52,663 nucleotides of DNA from Haplosporangium gracile (Eukaryota; Mortierellomycota; Mortierellomycetes; Mortierellales; Mortierellaceae). The notes under the pieces are model-generated. The model made no database searches, was not told where the DNA came from, and saw nothing but the letters and a program-made list of their open reading frames with translations. The DNA is taken from the NCBI GenBank assembly GCA_015499985.1, contig JAAAUF010000092.1, positions 15,866 to 68,528 on the forward strand. The letters run 5' to 3'. Shown one piece after another: positions 44,923 to 52,663 of the stretch. The first letter of the stretch is position 1. Each line of letters begins with the position of its first letter. A program made the translations under genes and the position numbers.

Positions 44923-47622
44923 ATGTCGACAGCAAGGACAAAGTTAGTCATTAGGAAACAAATCGTCCGGTCCTTCAAAAAGCAGCAGCTCACCCTGCAG
45001 GCTGATGCCATGACCTTTCTCGAAGACACCCTCGAGGCACAGAATGTACCCCCTGAGGACCTGAACGACACCCTCGACAATATCGTTTCCGGATATGTCG
45101 CTCGCGAAGGTATATAGGACGATTTAGTCACACTGAAATATGTATCTAGCTGCAGAAGAATGACGATACTGACCAACAATAAAATCTAATAAACCTCTCA
45201 CTGTAGGACTCAGCCTGGTCAGTCGAGCGAGACTGGAGAATGTCCTGGAGAGCATGCAAAAGTGGACCCACTACTTGCATGAGAAGCCAACCAGAAACAC
45301 ACTGGACCCTCACAAGTCGCAGCAGGTCCTTTCCCAGTCAACAAACTACTCTTCATCACAGCACCACTACCAACACTCTCAACAGCGACCCAACCCAGAG
45401 GACCTGGAATCGATCGATATGGACTCGATGCGTGACCGGATTCACGAGATGGAGAGCGAGCAGCCTATGGGAGAACGGCGCCAGTACGGTGGCGACGATC
45501 TTTTCATGGAAGGCACTCACGACGGGATGTCACAGATGGAAGGACTTGCAGACGACGATGCGGACGATGTCGATATCACCGAGATGCTGCACGTCATTGA
45601 CGCCTTTTCGATGCCTCGCTGGCGTTGGGCTTCAGACATCAAGACCTTCACTCGTGCCGAGTCATCCACATCAGCCAACCCACAGGAATCCGACCCCCAA
45701 CGCAGCAGTTCGACTCGCGCCGCCACCACTTCAAACACTAACCATGTTCTCGGGCAGGCAGAGGAAAAGACGGCCATGTTTAGGGCTCGCTATCACGTCT
45801 TGTTGCAGCGAATCATGCGTAACGAGTGCTTTGCGCCACCGGTCTTCACTGGAGGAATGGAACAAGACCGGTATCTGAAGCTGACACCACTCAAGGCTCT
45901 CAAGGGACGGTGCGGAGAGAGATTCTTGATGTTTGGAATGTTGGTCCAGATGGGTGACGGCAAGTACTGTCTGGAGGATGCGGATGATCGTGTTGAGCTT
46001 ACCATGGATCACAGCGTAAGTTTTCATTCTCAATCGGCTAGGGATTTTGAACAAAGGAGTAGGGTCTTTTTATTTTTTTATTTTTTATTTTTTATTTTAC
46101 CGAACAGTGCAAACTGATGCTATTTTGACTCCTAATTAATTAGCAAAACTCGGCGGGACTGTTCACGGAAAATTGCTTTGTTCTAGTGGAGGGACAGTAC
46201 ACGGATGACAACGTTATTATTGTCGAGACCATTGGATTGCCTCCTCCAGAACTTCGTGACGAAACAAAGTACGTCGTGACGATATGGACGCGCAAGGTGG
46301 ATTTCTCCACTGCAGATTATTGGAGATTTTTTTTTCATTAACATATGGTTTGATCGTTTGTGTCACTAGGAAAGTGTTTGGAAATATCGACTTTTTGGGC
46401 GCACCGAGGGAAATGAGAAGTGAGGAGCAGCTCAAGGTTATTGCACAGGAGTACGAAGACATCTCGTTTGTCATACTCTCGGATATCTGGCTGGACCAAC
46501 CTAAGGTACATCATCTCTTCGACCGCGCCCAGGCTTTTCTTCCACGCTATGCACCACGCCTTGAGAGCGGCATTGACTAATTTCCTCTCTGATCTCTTTG
46601 TTTATGTAGACGTTTGCTACTCTGCGGACGATCTTTGAGGGCTACTCTAATTCGACACTGCCTCTGGCGTTCATCATGTGCGGCAGCTTCAAATCCCAGC
46701 CCTTCCTCTACAACGGACTTGAGTCAGGACAATACCGGGATGGCTTCAACGCACTTGCAGAATTGATTGCAGAGTTCCCTACCATGGCTACCTTTAGTTA
46801 TTTCATCTTTGTGCCTGGTCCCAATGATCCCTGGGGTGCCAGTGTTCTGCCCAGACCCAAGATTCCCGATTTTTATACTGCCAAAATCAGGTCCCTCGTG
46901 AAGCGATCTATCTTTGCCTCCAACCCATGCAGGTACATGCTATTTGTCTTCACGTTTTATTGATCTATGCAATGAATGACACTTGACAGATACTAATAAT
47001 GCTATTGTGCTTGTCTGATTCGAAATGATAGAATCAAGTACTGTGACCAAGAGATTGTTATTTTCCGCGAGGACATTCTTAATCGACTTTTGCGCAACTG
47101 TATCGTCCCTCCCTGCGGCGATGTTGTCATCCAAAAGCAACTTGTCAGAACTATTATCGATGGTGCCCACCTCTGCCCTTTGCCCTTGACAACGCGGCAA
47201 GTATCGTGGGCTCATGACCATGCGCTTCGTATCTACCCCATTCCCGACGCTGTAAGTTTAGCTCTGTCGTGATTATATGTTGATTGTAGTTGGTGGATGG
47301 CGAGCGAAGATATGAGCGATATTAACCTCTAAACCCGTCTATTATTTGCTTATCATTGCCGATAGCTCATTTTGGCAGACAAGTTTGAGGCGTACAACTT
47401 CAAGTATCAGAACTGTCATTGCATGAACCCAGGAAGTTTTCCAACCAGCGATTATTCTTGGATGGTGTACTATCCAGCTAGCAGGCGCTCCGACATTTGG
47501 TACGTATTCTTATGAGTTCTTTTCGATGATTGCTTTTTGACGTGATTCAAAGACCCATTACTGACAACTATCCCATGCTTTTGTTCATTTTTTCTAGCCA
47601 AATACCCAAGCCTGTGCGATAA
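44923..47622 (+). CDS. DPB2: DNA polymerase epsilon subunit B
   Basis: Essential second subunit of the leading-strand polymerase, which links Pol2 to the CMG helicase through GINS. Eight exons: 44923-45109, 45207-46015, 46144-46268, 46370-46505, 46610-46932, 47032-47251, 47366-47499, 47598-47622; 652 aa, close to yeast Dpb2 (about 690) and larger than human POLE2 (about 527). The N-terminal helical domain (about 1-80) begins VIRKQIVRSFKKQQLTL. A disordered acidic linker follows, then the OB fold (LTPLKALKGRCGERFLMFGM, QMGDGKYCLEDADDRVEL). The inactive calcineurin-like phosphatase domain includes ISFVILSDIWLDQPK, FIMCGSFKS, FIFVPGPNDPW and CDQEIVIFREDIL. The end MNPGSFPTSDYSWMVYYPA is the standard subunit-B tail. 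A polyadenylation signal AATAAA is at 47,647-47,652. Confidence 0.96.
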
Positions 47623-47646
47623 GTGTCCAACCCAATATGCTACACT

Positions 47647-47652
47647 AATAAA
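47647..47652 (+). terminator. Candidate polyadenylation signal of DPB2
   Basis: AATAAA 25 nt after the DPB2 stop codon. Confidence 0.45.
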
Positions 47653-47931
47653 AACTTGCTTGTCGCTATCACCTTCCTTGTAAAAATTTCACATATGCTG
47701 TACAGTGGAGCATGGGTGATTGCCCTGAAAAATGCTGAACTTCAGTCCAAAGATAAAAGATCAGCCACGGAGTCGAGACAATTCGTCCAATCAGAAAGCA
47801 GGACAGGTGTGAAATCCACATAAGGGGGCAAAGCAGGGTCGTACCTTTTTTGCTTCTTTCTTTCCATCTCGAACGCAAACTCTCCTCCACACCACCATAC
47901 ACTCCCACACACACCTCCATAAACATCAACC

Positions 47932-48686
47932 ATGTGTAAGCACATCCTTAACGTCCAGGTACAACCTTGTCTTCAGGAACAGCAAACGACTTTGACGACA
48001 GTGTCGACTCATGAAACTGGAACAGAAATAACCTGTCGAGTTTTGTTTACCAGGATGAGAGATCTCACAGACTAGGATGCTCTTTCATCGCTGTGTGCAT
48101 GGTTCTTCGCTAGGCCTCCATCCGTGCCCCTTGCTGCAAACAATGGTTCGACTGTGCCGAATGCCACGGTGAGGTCTCAGATCATCCCTTGAGAAAGACA
48201 ACCGAGATGGTCTTTGGCTGCAAAAAGTGCAAAAAGGTCTTTCGCAAGGATATGGAGTACGTTTCTTTGGATTGTGCACCCTTTTTGAGCAAAATTCTTT
48301 CTTTCTTTTTTTCCAGATGAAAAGTTATGACCACTTGCTTACTCCCTGCTGTTCTACTTTATAATTTTGGTAGTCATTTTGAGGAGGAGGATGAGTACTG
48401 CCCACACTGCGACAACAAGTATATTGTGGAGGCGAAGACGCCTCAGATGGCTATCTCTGTCGAAGGACATGACGCGAGAATGGGCGAGAGGTAAATGCAT
48501 CCAAGGACTGTTATTTACCATGGGAGGTATTCTCGATCATTTTTTCCGTGGAGCCATTGTTCACTGTCCTTTGCTAACTTTTTTTTTATACGAATGAGTA
48601 GGTTCGAAAAGGATTTGCGGTTGAAGGAGGACAACTTGAAGACTGTCTTTGATATGGATGCAGATATTTCTCATAGGATGGGATAA
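47932..48686 (+). CDS. CHY-type zinc finger protein, HOT13-like
   Basis: Four exons: 47932-47958, 48114-48256, 48374-48490 and 48602-48686, giving 123 aa. It begins MCKHILNVQASIRAPCC, then WFDCAECHGEVSDHPL, VFGCKKCKKVF and DEYCPHCDNKYIVEA. The Cys/His pattern is that of the CHY zinc finger. In yeast the small single-domain member Hot13 sits in the mitochondrial intermembrane space and helps keep Mia40 zinc-free and active in oxidative import. That role is inferred from family and size. The first coding exon is just 27 nt. After the finger comes a charged helix (ERFEKDLRLKEDNLKTVF). It is convergent with FMC1, an ATP synthase assembly factor, so two likely mitochondrial genes are neighbours. 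AATAAA at 48,874-48,879 is the likely end signal. Confidence 0.86.
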
Positions 48687-48873
48687 GTGCATGGATTACA
48701 GGCAAAGAGACAGGCAGGATACAGAACAGGCAGGCAAAGTGTTTTCAGCCATCAACTACAGCTCTCTTCAGATTTAAGAATTAGTTCATCACCACTATTA
48801 AGAGTTGTCCAGGAACCACATTCATTGATGCTCGATCCAACACCACCTATCAACTGTAAAAAACAAGGGTCTA

Positions 48874-48879
48874 AATAAA
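48874..48879 (+). terminator. Candidate polyadenylation signal of HOT13-like gene
   Basis: AATAAA about 190 nt after the stop codon, before the convergent FMC1 gene. Confidence 0.4.
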
Positions 48880-48964
48880 GAACCTACACTTCGATGCAGT
48901 GAAGGAGAGTGACTATAGTACAAGTATCGTGTTGTTGTTTTATTTCGTAGCTCTATTCATGAAA

Positions 48965-49714
48965 TTATTCCTTGATCTTGCGATCTCCAGCGCGTCCGAG
49001 ATCATCCTGGGCTTGCTCAGCAAATCCAAAGGCCTTGGGGATCATGTAAGTACGCTTCTTGGGTTCCTCGGGTTTCTCCAGCTCCTTGTAAGGCTCCGTT
49101 ACAACCTCTGTTGCCTCTATTTTTTCTGATACTGTTGCGTTTAATTTGATATCTTTGTAAGAGAATCGGGGAGGTGCAACAAGTTCTTTGTCCTTTTGAG
49201 AATCGTCAAATTCCGAAGGCATCTCGAAGCCGACCATCTTTGCGGTCTTGTCGACCTGCAAGCCCTTCTCTTCGTCCCAGAACGCGGGGTTGTATCTCTC
49301 AACCAATTCCTACGAGCATATTTTGATCCGCGAAAGGAGATGTTAGTGCAATACATGGATCAATCTATCTAACGCAGCAGCATCAATTGATCACTAATTG
49401 CTCCTGTTTCGTTTTTCTCAATTGAGTTTGGTCATATTTCATACCTTGTGGCGACGTTGGCTCTCGAGGTATACGGCAAGATCTTCACCGTCAGTCTGAA
49501 GCTTCTGCAGCTTTACAGGGTCGGATTCGTTAGCGTTCTTGCGGAAAGAGTCCTTGAGGGCGTCGGTCCAGACCTTGTTGGCGTGGACGTTGATGCCGAG
49601 AAGGCCCGTGCCGGTACGGAGTTCGTTGGGATGGGTGTATTGAAGATGCAGTTCCTTGAGAATGCGTCTGAAGTGGGATAAGCTCTGTGAGCGTGCTGCT
49701 GCTACTGATGCCAT
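48965..49714 (-). CDS. FMC1: FMC1-like ATP synthase assembly factor (LYR family)
   Basis: Two exons, 49714-49445 and 49309-48965, phase 0, 204 aa. The N-terminal half is a LYR-type helical protein: SLSHFRRILKELHL, then TDALKDSFRKNANE, DGEDLAVYLESQRRHKELVERYNP, which matches FMC1/C7orf55 proteins. Fmc1 stabilises the assembly factor Atp12 for the F1 sector in the mitochondrial matrix. Residues about 105-204 are an extra C-terminal region (KMVGFEMPSEF..., PPRFSYKDIKLN..., KPEEPKKRTYMIPKAFGF) longer than in most family members; the first part resembles the usual MVGF/LP end, the rest is polar and unassigned. It is divergent from the acyl-CoA synthetase gene. Confidence 0.83.
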
Positions 49715-50301
49715 TGCTGAGTCTGTGTCCCGTTGGTTGGTTGGTGGTTGAGTGATGCTACTGAATGAGTAAAGGCGACTTCAGGAACTGATCAACAAAA
49801 GAGAAGGTTGAAGATTAATGAATAAGCCACAGCCACCTTTAGGAGGATTTGAGGGAGGAAATAAAGAGTGTGGCGATGCAGAATGGAAATAAGTGATCCG
49901 GTGTCAAGTTGGGCCAATAGATGGTCTCTCCGGAGACCCCTGGTCCGCACCCACGGGTGCAGGGAGGTCGAGAGCACGATCTTGTTTTTCTTTGTCCTCT
50001 GCTATTGTTTCTCTCCCCCACGCCCTTTCATAGATTGTCGTTTCAATTTCTCCTTGTCCTCCTTCTCCCTTCCTTGCTCGGAGGAGCGGGACAAAAGGAG
50101 TCCGGCGGGGGGTTTCTTCTTTTACTTGTGCCCTAATAATGCTCTTTGTCCCTGACTGAGTGATCAAACAACAAACATATAAACTATATCACTGCTTGAA
50201 CGTGATCAAAGTTGCTCTCGATCCCCCTTTATTGTTTTCCTTTGGTCATAATTCTTCCTTCTTTCCTTCTTTCCTTCTTTCCTTCTTTCCTTCTTTCCTT
50301 C

Positions 50302-50340
<39 letters not shown>

Positions 50341-50469
50341 CTCCTTCTCTTCTCATTCCTTTTCTTCTCATTTCTCTCCCTACTCCGTCCTCCCTCGTCG
50401 CTGCATTCATTCCCCCACTTCCTCTATTTTTTCTCCTCTCCCCTCGCTTTTATTTGAAACACAGTCATC
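49715..50469. promoter_or_regulatory. Divergent promoter of FMC1 and acyl-CoA synthetase
   Basis: 755-nt shared spacer. It contains a CCAAT box (about 49,913-49,917) followed by two compact inverted repeats: GGTCTC-TCCG-GAGACC at 49,923-49,938 and GCACCC-AC-GGGTGC at 49,947-49,960. Further on are TTCC/CTTT and (CT)n microsatellites in the acyl-CoA synthetase leader. Confidence 0.45.
50250..50335. repeat. CTTTCCTT and CT microsatellites
   Basis: Tandem CTTTCCTT-like octamers pass directly into about 15 CT dinucleotides, in the 5' leader of the acyl-CoA synthetase. Confidence 0.85.
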
Positions 50470-52663
50470 ATGCCCCACTTCACCAAATACAACTTGGACA
50501 AGCAGAGTATCGAGGTCCCCGGTACCCGCACCCCTGGTGCCACAGGCAAGTCTCCTCCACATTTGCTCTTACTTACATGTTCCATGTTTCCCTCTCCACT
50601 CGATCACAGTACATTTTTTTTATCCACCGCCGTCTCCTTCCTCTTGCTCGCATCGCATAGACAAATTCTACAGCTGCTGTCTTCTCGAGACTTTTTAATT
50701 GTAACGGCGACAGAGACTTGATGTCCCGCACGCCTCTATTCCTCTCATTTCACACAGAAGTTAACTAACCCTCTGGCTTCTCTTCGCACATTCTACTCCA
50801 AACACGCTCGCATTATGATCCAACAACTATCACTTGACATGCACTCCAGGTCACTACAGACATGCCGCCTATGCTGATGCCTTGGTCAACAACATCCGCG
50901 ATGCCCCTCACATCCAGACCCTCTACGATATGTGGCAGAATTGTAAGTCATCTCTCTTTAATTGGACCCCCGGTCCCTGTCTTGTTTATCTTACACATAA
51001 TGAAGAAGAACTCGAAACTTATAACTTCTTCTTCTTTGTTACCAATCGACAATGCTACCTTTTTTGTTCTATGATGCTCCAGCGGTGACAAAGTACGCCG
51101 ACAACGACTTCTTGGGCCACCGCCCCTTCAACACCGTTGCCCAGACTTACGGCGGCTACACTTGGGAGACCTACCGCCAAATCAACCAGCGCGTCAATGC
51201 CTTTGGAAGTGGTATTATGCACTTGAACGAAGTGATCTTGGGCAACGAGCAGCTCAACCGCTGGTCGCTCGGTATCTGGTCGCATGGTCGCCCTGAGTGG
51301 TTCATTACTGAGATGAGCTGCAATACCTACAACCTGATCTCTGTTGCGCTTTATGATACCTTGGGTGCTGATGCTGTCGAGTACATTGTCAACCACGCCG
51401 ACATCCAGATTGTCGTCTCCAGCGGTAAGAAACATCTTTCTTGTCTTGCTTTAGCATCACACACAGACACACACACGCAGCCCACGTGAAATTTGTGTTT
51501 TTTTCGATCGTTATGATTTTCTTTTTGGAAACATTTTTTATGCAGTGACTGTTCCAACGAAGACGCCAAAAAGGGACTGACCTTTGGATTCTTGAAAATA
51601 ATTTAATTACATAGCCAACCATGTCGCGTCGATGCTCGAGAATGCCGACAAGTTGCCCAAGTTGAAGGCCATCGTCAGCATGGACTCGCTCCACGACACC
51701 GTTCCCGTCCCCGGCGCCACCTCCGCCTCCCAGGTCCTCCGCGCCTGGGGTGCCGAGAAAGGCATCAAGGTCTACGACTTCCACGAGATTGAGAACCTCG
51801 GCAAGGAGTTCCCCCGCAAGCACCTGCCTCCCCAGGCCGACGAGGGTACGTTATGCCAACTGGTGTCGCTCATTCTATCGCTCATTGACTCTTATTCATG
51901 ACTTAACCTAATTTTGACGTGTAATTGCATGCTCCTGATGATATTAGTTGCCTCGCTCTGCTACACTTCCGGAACTACTGGCCAGCCTGTATGTTGGATG
52001 GTTGCGAAGCGATTGATGCAGGACTTTTGTACTATAATCGTATTGTGCGAAGTACATTTCTAACGCGTAAGCTTCCATGTTCTCGTATCCGCTTAATAGA
52101 AAGGTGCCATGTTGACCCACAAGAACTTTGTCGCCACTGTCGGCACCAACCGCGAGGGTATGATTTTCACCGAGGACGACGTCTTGATCAGGTACGAACG
52201 TGATTCCCGCGTATTATACTGTCAAGAACTATTCGATGCTCGAAAATTAGCAGTGCAGAAGGAGTAATTGATTGGTGTTTGGTGTATTTTATGATAGTTT
52301 CTTGCCCCTTGCCCACATCATGGGACGTGTCATTGACACTTGCTCCATGTACGCCGGAGGCAAGATTGGGTACTTCAGGTACGTTTCTTCTCTTCTCTTC
52401 ATTCCAGCTGGATACATTATTGACAATCCCATTTTATGTAATAGCTGACATTTTTTCCCGCGTGATTCGAATTGATGTAATAGAGGAGATATTCTCTTGT
52501 TGCTTGAGGATGTCGGTGAGCTTCGCCCCACCTTCTTCCCTGCTGTCCCTCGCCTTTTGAACCGCATTTACGCCAAGTTGGTCGCTTCCACCATCGAAGC
52601 TCCTGGTTTGGTCGGTGCCTTAGCTCGCCGCGGTGTTGCTACCAAGATGGCTAACTTGGCTGC
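50470..52663 (+). CDS. Long-chain fatty acyl-CoA synthetase, 3' end beyond window
   Basis: Activates long-chain fatty acids to acyl-CoA through an acyl-AMP intermediate, for lipid synthesis or beta-oxidation. Exons: 50470-50545, 50850-50942, 51083-51424, 51615-51845, 51948-51988, 52100-52191, 52298-52378 and 52484 to the window edge. Intron 1 is GC-AG (ACAG|GCAAGT). Visible: YGGYTWETYRQINQRVNAF near residue 80, the P-loop YTSGTTGQPKG at about 253-263 (split between two exons), THKNF, SFLPLAHIMGR, and RGDI...LRPTFFPAVPRLLNRIYAK, all typical of the FAA1/ACSL class. About 378 residues are present of an expected 650-700. No signal peptide; family members sit on ER, lipid droplets or peroxisomes. 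Mortierella species are oil-rich and have several such genes, so the exact paralogue cannot be named. Confidence 0.94.

Noticed and set aside
51055..51823. Antisense frames opposite the acyl-CoA synthetase
   Set aside because: Mirror images of strongly supported synthetase exons.

Overview
The window is eukaryotic, gene-dense and intron-rich. Introns are short with GTRNGT-type donors, intergenic leaders are pyrimidine-rich, and proteins carry long Gln/His/Asn/Ser tracts. Together with the gene content (DUF1647-type membrane protein, arrestin-like protein, secreted alpha-carbonic anhydrase, MULE and Fanzor relics) this suggests an early-diverging fungus, most likely Mortierellomycotina (Mortierella/Linnemannia). 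That assignment is inference; no rRNA or other marker is present. All gene models were built by joining exons by hand so that frame and splice sites agree. No rRNA, tRNA or CRISPR was seen.

Layout. 0.5-2.3 kb: unknown 277-aa protein (+). 3.0-7.8 kb: 1581-aa polyQ/RGY-rich protein ending in CCCH plus CCHC zinc fingers (+). 8.3-10.4 kb: eIF4A (-). 10.9-13.1 kb: transposon graveyard, a decayed SWIM/MULE transposase (-) abutting a decayed Fanzor (eukaryotic TnpB-like) nuclease (+). 13.4-16.2 kb: RPA1 (+). 16.6-20.7 kb: 1233-aa acidic/polyQ protein with an integrase-type H2C2 zinc-binding module (-). 23.1-29.2 kb: 1280-aa disordered protein whose C-terminus resembles the AF4/FMR2 C-terminal homology domain (+). 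29.4-30.3 kb: Alba-domain protein (-). 30.7-31.2 kb: CENP-W, 76 aa in three exons (+). 31.2-34.0 kb: gene-poor. 34.0-37.1 kb: arrestin-like protein (+). 38.8-40.1 kb: type II membrane DUF1647-like protein (+). 40.8-42.9 kb: alpha-carbonic anhydrase (-, with a 36-N assembly gap in an intron). 43.5-44.4 kb: broken carbonic anhydrase paralogue (-). 44.9-47.6 kb: DNA polymerase epsilon subunit B (+). 47.9-48.7 kb: HOT13-like CHY zinc finger (+). 49.0-49.7 kb: FMC1 ATP synthase assembly factor (-). 50.5 kb to the end: long-chain acyl-CoA synthetase (+, cut by the window edge).

There is no operon logic. Neighbours are head-to-head (Alba/CENP-W, FMC1/acyl-CoA synthetase, H2C2 protein/AF4-like) or tail-to-tail (polyQ protein/eIF4A, AF4-like/Alba, HOT13/FMC1). 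RPA1 and DPB2, both replication genes, each carry MCB-like ACGCG sites close upstream.

The most interesting items are the Fanzor relic, the apparent fungal AF4/FMR2 homologue, the lone H2C2 domain in a host-like gene, and a four-copy PILF motif in the polyQ protein. No complete new defence or biosynthetic system is evident.
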